Assembly: GCA_903813345.2 (NCBI GenBank)
Contig: CAIIXF020000402.1
Span: 1 to 64,000, forward strand
Source of the DNA: Owenia fusiformis
Lineage: Eukaryota > Annelida > Polychaeta > Sabellida > Oweniidae
Length of the DNA: 64,000 nucleotides
Direction: 5' to 3'
The translations under genes were made by a program, and so were the position numbers. Each line of letters starts with the position of its first letter. The stretch's first letter is position 1. Of the stretch, positions 1 to 8,800 are shown piece by piece. The notes beneath the pieces are model-generated. The model was not told the origin of the DNA. It ran no database searches and was given only the letters and a program-made list of their open reading frames with translations.

Positions 1-756
1 TTCTCTATTCATATATGCAGCTTTAAATTACAGGGTCAGGCTGAACTGCATCGTAATTATAAAGGGATCACAGTCATAAATCATACAGTTATAGTATTCC
101 CTGCACTGTCTCCTAGTAACACTGTGGTTCATTCAAATACACAATATCTTTTTTTTCAAAAAGTGATCATATTTTGACTTCAAATGACCCTAAGTGTGGT
201 GTATGTTTTGAGTGACATTTGATGTATTTTGAGGTTTTTAGATGGCTTTAATTTTGAAATCTTCTTAATGCTTTAAGGCATATTAGTTTTGCATGTGATA
301 TTGTAACTAGTTATAAAATATTATATCCAGGATTATCTGTACAAATCCTGTAATACTTATACAATAAATTGGTCTTTCAAACTGCATCACCAAAGATGTA
401 ATTTCAAATCATGGTGATATAAAAAGAGATGATGTTTTTAAGATATATTTTAAAGATATAACATTTTATGAAACATCAGAAAATTGTGCACTGATATAAA
501 AAATAATTTTATGGTAAAATGGCAAAATTATTTCTGGTGTTTGGCTTAGAGCATTCAAATGCAAAGTAGATGCTTAGCTTTTAATGATTCATTGAAAAAT
601 TTAATAGCTACAAAATCGTGTTTTCTCAAAATTCGCGAAAAACAAATCAAATTTTGTATCATATTTAATAGACTAGATGCGATTAGAAATAATCTTGAAT
701 TATGTCATTAAATATTCAAAATTCAGCCGTAAAAGTACATCTACAATTATGGTTTT
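1..756. other. Unique AT-rich flank outside the satellite array
   Basis: This stretch shows no similarity by eye to the 1,045-bp unit that fills the rest of the window and holds no convincing open reading frame. It is AT-rich with many short A and T runs. A canonical AATAAA hexamer lies at 363-368, which could be a poly(A) signal of an upstream gene, but hexamers like this are frequent in AT-rich DNA and I see no coding sequence ending nearby. The boundary with the array is sharp: the last flank bases run to about 756, and from 757 (GAAAATATC) the sequence follows the repeat. No target-site duplication or terminal repeat is visible at the junction. Confidence 0.8.
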
Positions 757-770
757 GAAAATATCAAAAA

Positions 771-1805
771 TTGGGGGTAGGTTTACCACTTCGATTTTTT
801 TCTAGGCTTGGTCAAAGCAAAACTACGAAAAAAGCACTCATTTTCACTTTGAATCACCTATTATCGCCCAATGGCTATATTTTTTCAAGGTCAGGTCGCC
901 ATGTTTAAAGTAGAATTACGGAGATAAATCTGCTCTTCAGACAATGTTTGATGGCTTTTCTTCACCACGGACAAAGATCTTGCGCTGGTATGCCATTTCC
1001 ATGAGATAATAATACGTAAAGGGAGGAACTATGTCTTTAAATGTCATCAAACTTTATGCCAACGACTTGAAAAGGCCATTTCCGCAAATACTTTTTGGCG
1101 TAATAATTCCATAATGTAGACTGTTTTCTTATTCGCACTAGTGTAACTGTTTTTAGTAATTGAGACATTTCTGATAAAAAATGGTATCCATAAACATGAT
1201 ATTTTGAATAAAACGGGGGCCAAAAAACGACCCCTGAAGATCCTGATTATTTGAGATTTTGGTGTTTTTCACTGGCCTGAAAATGGATGGGGTAGGGGAG
1301 TGACCACACCTTTTGGGCTTGTTCAAGTTAGCATTTAATCAATGAATGGCCACATGTTTGGTACCATCTTTAAAGCTTGTCACGTCCTCTTCAATTTGGT
1401 ACCCATTCATTAGGCCAGACGCTTTATTGTGACGTCACGATGGTACCAAACGATATAAATTGAAAATTAAGCATCAAAATGCGGCAAAATAATGGTATGA
1501 CTCCACCATTGTTTTGCCGTTTTACTACATGCCACAATCAACATCACTGCCAGCATATCAAACCATGCCCATTTTCCATCAAACTTGGCCCAACTACTAT
1601 CAGGTGGATGTCCTTCAAAAATCAAGTTGGCATGGTTACCAAAGCCTTATAGTTGCCATGGCAACCGTAGAAATGGGGGTAAAAATGAGAGCAAAAAAAA
1701 CACCCAAACCCACCATATTGGCACTAATTTATAAATATTCTAGACATACAAATTTCTTAAACTTGATATCATCTAGGACACTTCTAGACACGAAAATATC
1801 AAAAA
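771..1805 (+). repeat. Satellite copy 1, array edge, indel-rich
   Basis: First copy next to the unique flank, 1,035 bp. It departs from the type A consensus by many scattered one-base insertions and deletions, for example a lost A in the nuclear-receptor-like direct repeat near 888-896 and a lost T in the TATAAA region near 1455. At diagnostic positions it is type A. The X-box palindrome is intact at 1662-1675. Confidence 0.9.
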
Positions 1806-2849
1806 TTGGGGGTAGGTTTACCACTTCGATTTTTTTCTAGGCTTGGTCAAAGCAAACTACGAAAAAGCACTCATTTTCACTTTTGAATCACCTATTATCG
1901 CCAAATGGCTATATTTTTCAAGGTCAAGGTCGCCATGTTAAAAGTAGAATTACGGAGATAAATCTGCTCTTCAGACAATGTTGATGGCTTTTCTTCACCA
2001 CGGAACAAAGATCTTTGCGCTGGTATGCCCATTTCCATGAGATAATATACTGAAGAGGAACTATGTCTTTAAATGTCATCAAAAACTTTATGCCAACACT
2101 TGAAAAGGCCATTTCGCACTACTTTTGGCGTAATAATTCCATAATGAGACATGTTTTCTATTCAGCAAAAACTAGTGTAACTGTTTTTTAGGTAATGAGA
2201 CATTTCTGATAAAAATGGTATACATAACATGATATTTTTGAATACAAACGGGGGCCAAAAAAAGCGACCCCTGAAGATGCCTGGGATTTTTGAGTATTTT
2301 GGTGTTTTTTCACTGGCCTGAAAATGGATGGGGTAGGGGAGTGACACATACCTTTTGGGCTTGTTCGAAGTTAGCATTTAATCAAATGAATGGCCACATG
2401 TTTGGTACCATCTTAAAGCTTGTCACGCCTCTTCAATTTGGTACCCATATCATTAGGCCAGACGCTTTATTGTGACGTCACGATGGTACCAAACGATTAT
2501 AAATTGAAAATTAAGCATCAAAATGCGGCAAAATAATGTATGACTCACCATTGTTTTGCCGTTTACTACATGCCACAATCAAACATCACTGCCAGCATAT
2601 CAAACCATGCCCATTTTCCATCAAACTTGGCCCAACTACTATCAGGTGGATGTCCTTCAAAAATCAAGTGGCATGGTTACCAAAGCCTTATAGTTGCCAT
2701 GGCAACCGTAGAAATGGGGTAAAAAATGAGAGCAAAAAAACACCCAAACCCACCATATTGGCACTAATTTATAAAATAGTTCTAGACATACAAATTTTCT
2801 TAAACTTGATATCATCTAGGACACTTCTAGACAACGAAAATATCAAAAA
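1806..2849 (+). repeat. Satellite copy 2, indel-rich
   Basis: Type A copy, 1,044 bp, with one-base indels spread over its whole length: extra bases near 2225-2265 and 2346-2367, missing bases near 2427 and 2539-2550. Compensating insertions and deletions keep the length close to normal. This is expected from base-calling noise as well as from drift. Confidence 0.9.
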
Positions 2850-3895
2850 TTGGGGGTAGGTTTACCACTTCGATTTTTTCTAGGCTTGGTCGAAAGCAAA
2901 ACTACGAAAAAAGCACTCATTTTCACTTTTGAATCACCTATTATCGCCCAAATGGCTATATTTTTCAGGTCAAGGTCGCCCATGTTAAAAGTAGAATTAC
3001 GGAATAAATCTGCTCTTCAGACAATGTTTGATTGGCTTTTCTTCACCACGGAACAAAGATCTTTGCGCTGGTATGCCCCATTTCCATGAGATAGATACGT
3101 GAAAGGAGGAACTATGTCTTTAAAAATGTCATCAAAAACTTTATGCCAACACGTGAAAAGGCCAGTTCGCACTACTTTTGGCGTAATAATATCCATAAGG
3201 AGACATGTTTTCTTATTGCAGCACTAGTGTAACTGTTTTTAGGTAATTGAGGGACATTCTGATAAAAATGGTATCCATAAACATGATATTGGAATAAACT
3301 GGCCAAAAAACGACCCCTGAAGATGCCTGGATTATTTGAGATTTTGGTGTTTTCACTGGCCTGAAAATGGATGGGGTAGGGGAGTGACCACACCTTTTGG
3401 GCTTGTTCAAGTTAGCATTTTAATCAAATGAATGGCCACATGTTTGGTACCATCTTAAAGCTTGTCACGTCCTCTTCAATTTGGTACCCATATCATTAGG
3501 CCAGACGCTTTATTGTGACGTCACGATGGTACCAAACGATTATAAATTGAAAATTAAGCATCAAAATGCGGCAAAATAATGGTATGACTCCACCATTGTT
3601 TTGCCGTTTTACTACATGCCACAATCAACATCACTGCCAGCATATCAAACCATGCCCATTTTCCATCAAACTTGGCCCAACTACTATCAGGTGGATGTCC
3701 TTCAAAAATCAAGTTGGCATGGTTACCAAAGCCTTATAGTTGCCATGGCAACCGTAGAAATGGGGTAAAAAATGAGAGCAAAAAAAACACCCAAACCCAC
3801 CATATTGGCACTAATTTATAAAATATTTCTAGACATACAAATTTTCTTAAACTTTGATATCATCTAGGACACTTCTAGACACGAAAATATCAAAA
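2850..3895 (+). repeat. Satellite copy 3, left half indel-rich, right half clean
   Basis: Type A copy, 1,046 bp. From 2850 to about 3355 it has dense one-base indels, and the CENP-B-like segment near 3290-3302 is damaged. From about 3360 to 3880 it is nearly identical to the core consensus. Error density is therefore not uniform inside the unit. Confidence 0.9.
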
Positions 3896-4945
3896 TTGGG
3901 GTAGTTTACCACTTCGATTTTTTTCTAGCTTGGTCAAAGCAAAACTACGAAAAAAGCACTCCTTTTCACTTTGAAATCACCTATTATCGCCCAAATGGCT
4001 ATATTTTTTTCAAGGTCAAGGTCGCCATGTTAAAAGTAGAATTACGGAGATAATCTGCTCTTCAGACAATGTTTGATGGCTTTTCTTCACCACGGAACAA
4101 AGATCTTTGCGCTGGTATGCCCATTTCCCATGCATAGATCATACGATGAAAGAGGAACGATGTCTTTAAATGTCATCAAAACTTTATGCAACACGTGAAA
4201 AGGCCATTTCGCACTACTTTGGCGTTAAAGTAATTCATAATGCGGAGACATGTTGTCTTATTCAGTCACTAGTGTAACTGTGTTTAGGTAATTGAGCACA
4301 TTTCTGCTAAAAATGGTATCCAGAAACAATGATATTTGGAATACAAACGGGGCCAAAAACGACCCCTGAAGAGTCTGGATTATTTGAGATTTTGGTGTTT
4401 TTCACTGGCCTGAAAATGGATGGGGTAGGGGAGTGACACACCTTTTGGGCTTGTTCAAGTTAGCATTTAATCAAATGAATGGCCACATGTTTGGTACCAT
4501 CTTAAAGCTTGTCACGTTCCTCTTCAATTTGGTACCCATATCATTAGGCCAGACCGCTTTATTGTGACGTCACGATGGTACCAAACGATTATAAATTGAA
4601 AATTAAGCATCAAAATGCGGCAAAATAATGGTATGACTCCACCATTGTTTTGCCGTTTTACTACATGCCACAATCAACATCACTGCCAGCATATCAAACC
4701 ATGCCCATTTTCCATCAAACTTGGCCCAACTACTATCAGGTGGATGTCCTTCAAAAATCAAGTTGGCATGGTTACCAAAGCCTTATAGTTGCCATGGCAA
4801 CCGTAGAAATGGGGTAAAAAATGAGAGCAAAAAAACACCCAAACCCACCATATTGGCACTAATTTATAAAATATTTCTAGACATACAAATTTTCTTAAAC
4901 TTTGATATCATCTAGGACACTTCTAGACAACGAAAATATCAAAAA
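3896..4945 (+). repeat. Satellite copy 4, left half indel-rich, right half clean
   Basis: Type A copy, 1,050 bp. The segment 3896 to about 4380 is the most disturbed in the array, for example 4128-4165 and 4220-4345. From about 4390 onward it matches the core consensus with only two or three extra bases. At 4320-4326 it reads CCAGAAA, the type B state at that site, although all other readable diagnostic sites are type A. Confidence 0.9.
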
Positions 4946-5061
4946 TTGGGGGTAGGTTTACCACTTCGATTTTTTTCTAGGCTTGGTCAAAGCAAAACTA
5001 CGAAAAAAGCACTCATTTTCACTTTTGAATCACCTATTATCGCCCAAATGGCTATATTTTT

Positions 5062-5076
5062 TCAAGGTCAAGGTCG
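5062..5076 (+). promoter_or_regulatory. Nuclear-receptor-like direct repeat (one per monomer)
   Basis: The sequence TCAAGGTCA (5062-5070) matches the extended half-site bound by monomeric nuclear receptors of the ERR and NR5A/FTZ-F1 families. It runs straight into AGGTCG (5071-5076), giving AGGTCA-AGGTCG, a direct repeat with zero spacing. The same bases recur in every clean type A and type B copy I read; copy 1 lacks one A. The motif match is seen in the sequence. Binding or regulatory action is inference, because short motifs arise by chance and are then fixed by amplification. Confidence 0.35.
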
Positions 5077-5150
5077 CCATGTTAAAAGTAGAATTACGGA
5101 GATAAATCTGCTCTTCAGACAATGTTTGATGGCTTTTCTTCACCACGGAA

Positions 5151-5162
5151 CAAAGATCTTTG
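5151..5162. promoter_or_regulatory. 12-bp perfect palindrome CAAAGATCTTTG (one per monomer)
   Basis: A perfect 12-bp palindrome centred on a BglII site. With its left neighbours it reads AACAAAG on the plus strand and GCAAAG on the other, so it contains an HMG-box (SOX or TCF/LEF-like) core. It is unchanged in type B copies. A protein-binding role is speculative. Confidence 0.3.
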
Positions 5163-5242
5163 CGCTGGTATGCCCATTTCCATGAGATAATATACGTGAA
5201 AGAGGAACTATGTCTTTAAATGTCATCAAAACTTTATGCCAA

Positions 5243-5248
5243 CACGTG
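5243..5248. promoter_or_regulatory. E-box CACGTG, type A copies only
   Basis: Clean type A copies carry CACGTG, the canonical bHLH E-box and a PmlI site, at offset about +297. In type B copies the same place reads ACGCGT, which destroys the E-box and creates a MluI site. It is therefore a diagnostic restriction difference between the two satellite types. A function is not shown. Confidence 0.35.
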
Positions 5249-5379
5249 AAAAGGCCATTTCGCACTACTTTTGGCGTAATAATTCCATAATGGAGACATG
5301 TTTTCTTATTCAGCACTAGTGTAACTGTTTTTAGGTAATTGAGACATTTCTGATAAAAATGGTATCCATAAACATGATA

Positions 5380-5396
5380 TTTTGAATAAAACGGGG
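5380..5396 (+). promoter_or_regulatory. CENP-B-box-like segment, 8 of 9 core bases
   Basis: The CENP-B box core is TTCG, four free bases, A, two free bases, CGGG. This segment has TTTG at 5381-5384, A at 5389 and CGGG at 5392-5395, so it matches eight of nine core bases. The single mismatch is C to T inside the CpG of TTCG, the change expected from deamination. The segment is the same in type A and type B copies. An 8-of-9 match somewhere in about 1 kb on two strands is not very improbable by chance (roughly one in five by a simple estimate), so this is suggestive only. Confidence 0.25.
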
Positions 5397-5535
5397 CCAA
5401 AAAACGACCCCTGAAGATGCCTGGATTATTTGAGATTTTGGTGTTTTTCACTGGCCTGAAAATGGATGGGGTAGGGGAGTGACACACCTTTTGGGCTTGT
5501 TCAAGTTAGCATTTTAATCAAATGAATGGCCACAT

Positions 5536-5631
5536 GTTTGGTACCATCTTAAAGCTTGTCACGTCCTCTTCAATTTGGTACCCATATCATTAGGCCAGAC
5601 GCTTTATTGTGACGTCACGATGGTACCAAAC
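5536..5631. repeat. 13-bp perfect inverted repeat around KpnI/CRE segment
   Basis: The arm at 5536-5548 (GTTTGGTACCATC) is the exact reverse complement of 5619-5631 (GATGGTACCAAAC), with 70 bp between. A third copy of the core, TTTGGTACC, lies at 5574-5582 in direct orientation. The three GGTACC sites would give KpnI fragments of about 37, 45 and 963 bp per unit. Both arms are kept in type B. Possible roles are a cruciform, an RNA hairpin or a paired protein site, and none is demonstrated. Confidence 0.6.
5609..5618. promoter_or_regulatory. CRE palindrome GTGACGTCAC (one per monomer)
   Basis: A perfect 10-bp palindrome containing the full cAMP-response element TGACGTCA, the CREB/ATF consensus. 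It abuts the right arm of the inverted repeat and lies 16 bp before TATAAA at 5635-5640. It is present in type B copies too, for example at 63077-63086. Binding is untested and CpG methylation would be expected to block it. Confidence 0.4.
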
Positions 5632-5634
5632 GAT

Positions 5635-5640
5635 TATAAA
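5635..5640 (+). promoter_or_regulatory. TATAAA downstream of the CRE
   Basis: TATAAA in the context GATTATAAATTG lies shortly after the CRE, a promoter-like order on the plus strand. A start would be expected near 5665, just after the first ATG at 5660 and before the in-frame ATG at 5678. Sequence alone cannot separate a real satellite promoter from a chance match in AT-rich DNA. Confidence 0.25.
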
Positions 5641-5832
5641 TTGAAAATTAAGCATCAAAATGCGGCAAAATAATGGTATGACTCCACCATTGTTTTGCCG
5701 TTTTACTACATGCCACAATCAACATCACTGCCAGCATATCAAACCATGCCCATTTTCCATCAAACTTGGCCCAACTACTATCAGGTGGATGTCCTTCAAA
5801 AATCAAGTTGGCATGGTTACCAAAGCCTTATA

Positions 5833-5846
5833 GTTGCCATGGCAAC
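5833..5846. promoter_or_regulatory. Perfect palindromic RFX X-box (one per monomer)
   Basis: GTTGCCATGGCAAC is a perfect 14-bp palindrome and an ideal match to the X-box bound by RFX-family winged-helix proteins (two GTTGCC half-sites). It sits at offset about +887. It is intact in copy 1 (1662-1675), in the type A core and in the last type B copy (63301-63314), although the base pairs just to its left differ between A and B. RFX proteins are known from animals and fungi, and in animals they control ciliary genes. The sequence match is strong. Use as a binding site here is inference. Confidence 0.5.
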
Positions 5847-8800
5847 CGTAGAAATGGGGTAAAAAATGAGAGCAAAAAAAACACCCAAACCCACCATATT
5901 GGCACTAATTTATAAAATATTTCTAGACATACAAATTTTCTTAAACTTTGATATCATCTAGGACACTTCTAGACAACGAAAATATCAAAAATTGGGGGTA
6001 GGTTTACCACTTCGATTTTTTTCTAGGCTTGGTCAAAGCAAAACTACGAAAAAAGCACTCATTTTCACTTTTGAATCACCTATTATCGCCCAAATGGCTA
6101 TATTTTTTCAAGGTCAAGGTCGCCATGTTAAAAGTAGAATTACGGAGATAAATCTGCTCTTCAGACAATGTTTGATGGCTTTTCTTCACCACGGAACAAA
6201 GATCTTTGCGCTGGTATGCCCATTTCCATGAGATAATATACGTGAAAGAGGAACTATGTCTTTAAATGTCATCAAAACTTTATGCCAACACGTGAAAAGG
6301 CCATTTCGCACTACTTTTGGCGTAATAATTCCATAATGGAGACATGTTTTCTTATTCAGCACTAGTGTAACTGTTTTTAGGTAATTGAGACATTTCTGAT
6401 AAAAATGGTATCCATAAACATGATATTTTGAATAAAACGGGGCCAAAAAACGACCCCTGAAGATGCCTGGATTATTTGAGATTTTGGTGTTTTTCACTGG
6501 CCTGAAAATGGATGGGGTAGGGGAGTGACACACCTTTTGGGCTTGTTCAAGTTAGCATTTTAATCAAATGAATGGCCACATGTTTGGTACCATCTTAAAG
6601 CTTGTCACGTCCTCTTCAATTTGGTACCCATATCATTAGGCCAGACGCTTTATTGTGACGTCACGATGGTACCAAACGATTATAAATTGAAAATTAAGCA
6701 TCAAAATGCGGCAAAATAATGGTATGACTCCACCATTGTTTTGCCGTTTTACTACATGCCACAATCAACATCACTGCCAGCATATCAAACCATGCCCATT
6801 TTCCATCAAACTTGGCCCAACTACTATCAGGTGGATGTCCTTCAAAAATCAAGTTGGCATGGTTACCAAAGCCTTATAGTTGCCATGGCAACCGTAGAAA
6901 TGGGGTAAAAAATGAGAGCAAAAAAACACCCAAACCCACCATATTGGCACTAATTTATAAAATATTTCTAGACATACAAATTTTCTTAAACTTTGATATC
7001 ATCTAGGACACTTCTAGACAACGAAAATATCAAAAATTGGGGGTAGGTTTACCACTTCGATTTTTTTCTAGGCTTGGTCAAAGCAAAACTACGAAAAAAG
7101 CACTCATTTTCACTTTTGAATCACCTATTATCGCCCAAATGGCTATATTTTTTCAAGGTCAAGGTCGCCATGTTAAAAGTAGAATTACGGAGATAAATCT
7201 GCTCTTCAGACAATGTTTGATGGCTTTTCTTCACCACGGAACAAAGATCTTTGCGCTGGTATGCCCATTTCCATGAGATAATATACGTGAAAGAGGAACT
7301 ATGTCTTTAAATGTCATCAAAACTTTATGCCAACACGTGAAAAGGCCATTTCGCACTACTTTTGGCGTAATAATTCCATAATGGAGACATGTTTTCTTAT
7401 TCAGCACTAGTGTAACTGTTTTTAGGTAATTGAGACATTTCTGATAAAAATGGTATCCATAAACATGATATTTTGAATAAAACGGGGCCAAAAAACGACC
7501 CCTGAAGATGCCTGGATTATTTGAGATTTTGGTGTTTTTCACTGGCCTGAAAATGGATGGGGTAGGGGAGTGACACACCTTTTGGGCTTGTTCAAGTTAG
7601 CATTTTAATCAAATGAATGGCCACATGTTTGGTACCATCTTAAAGCTTGTCACGTCCTCTTCAATTTGGTACCCATATCATTAGGCCAGACGCTTTATTG
7701 TGACGTCACGATGGTACCAAACGATTATAAATTGAAAATTAAGCATCAAAATGCGGCAAAATAATGGTATGACTCCACCATTGTTTTGCCGTTTTACTAC
7801 ATGCCACAATCAACATCACTGCCAGCATATCAAACCATGCCCATTTTCCATCAAACTTGGCCCAACTACTATCAGGTGGATGTCCTTCAAAAATCAAGTT
7901 GGCATGGTTACCAAAGCCTTATAGTTGCCATGGCAACCGTAGAAATGGGGTAAAAAATGAGAGCAAAAAAACACCCAAACCCACCATATTGGCACTAATT
8001 TATAAAATATTTCTAGACATACAAATTTTCTTAAACTTTGATATCATCTAGGACACTTCTAGACAACGAAAATATCAAAAATTGGGGGTAGGTTTACCAC
8101 TTCGATTTTTTTCTAGGCTTGGTCAAAGCAAAACTACGAAAAAAGCACTCATTTTCACTTTTGAATCACCTATTATCGCCCAAATGGCTATATTTTTTCA
8201 AGGTCAAGGTCGCCATGTTAAAAGTAGAATTACGGAGATAAATCTGCTCTTCAGACAATGTTTGATGGCTTTTCTTCACCACGGAACAAAGATCTTTGCG
8301 CTGGTATGCCCATTTCCATGAGATAATATACGTGAAAGAGGAACTATGTCTTTAAATGTCATCAAAACTTTATGCCAACACGTGAAAAGGCCATTTCGCA
8401 CTACTTTTGGCGTAATAATTCCATAATGGAGACATGTTTTCTTATTCAGCACTAGTGTAACTGTTTTTAGGTAATTGAGACATTTCTGATAAAAATGGTA
8501 TCCATAAACATGATATTTTGAATAAAACGGGGCCAAAAAACGACCCCTGAAGATGCCTGGATTATTTGAGATTTTGGTGTTTTTCACTGGCCTGAAAATG
8601 GATGGGGTAGGGGAGTGACACACCTTTTGGGCTTGTTCAAGTTAGCATTTTAATCAAATGAATGGCCACATGTTTGGTACCATCTTAAAGCTTGTCACGT
8701 CCTCTTCAATTTGGTACCCATATCATTAGGCCAGACGCTTTATTGTGACGTCACGATGGTACCAAACGATTATAAATTGAAAATTAAGCATCAAAATGCG

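Larger units (their letters stand above)
4946..5991 (+). repeat. Reference type A monomer (copy 5)
   Basis: First fully clean copy, used here to place internal landmarks: direct repeat 5062-5076, palindrome 5151-5162, E-box 5243-5248, CENP-B-like segment 5380-5396, inverted repeat arms 5536-5548 and 5619-5631, CRE palindrome 5609-5618, TATAAA 5635-5640, short ATG frame 5660-5833, X-box 5833-5846. It has the A8 variant near 5872, making it 1,046 bp. Other landmarks are three KpnI sites (5540, 5577, 5622), one AatII site (5612) and two XbaI sites near the right end. The unit has no terminal inverted repeats, no tRNA-like segment and no long frame, so it does not look like a whole transposon. 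Confidence 0.93.

Noticed and set aside
363-368. AATAAA poly(A) signal as the end of an upstream gene
   Set aside because: A single hexamer in AT-rich DNA with no coding sequence nearby is not sufficient. It is mentioned only within the flank description.
4721-4915. Open frame of 64 codons recurring on the plus strand
   Set aside because: It starts at TTG, is broken in A8 copies, and has no protein-like features.
4946-5185. Open frame of 79 codons recurring on the plus strand in most copies
   Set aside because: It starts at TTG, has no recognisable domain, and is destroyed by the one-base indels found in several copies. It recurs only because the DNA repeats.
5389-5410. Hairpin GGGG/CCCC around CCAAAAAACGA as a terminator or structure
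   Set aside because: Only four G:C pairs are complementary, so it is too weak to call.
5140-5487. Open frame of 115 codons recurring on the minus strand
   Set aside because: It begins at GTG in most copies and overlaps other frames. It shows no domain and shifts at both ends with one-base indels (114, 121 or 86 codons in other copies).
5452-5510. Pol III type-2 promoter (A-box/B-box) suggesting a tRNA-derived SINE
   Set aside because: TGGCCTGAAAATGG and GTTCAAGTT have roughly the right spacing but poor matches to both boxes. Type B further weakens the B-box side, and no tRNA-like fold is visible.
5609-5846. MHC-II-like X/X2 module (RFX site with CRE)
   Set aside because: The two motifs are about 215 bp apart, whereas the X and X2 boxes of that module are adjacent. 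They are treated as separate sites.
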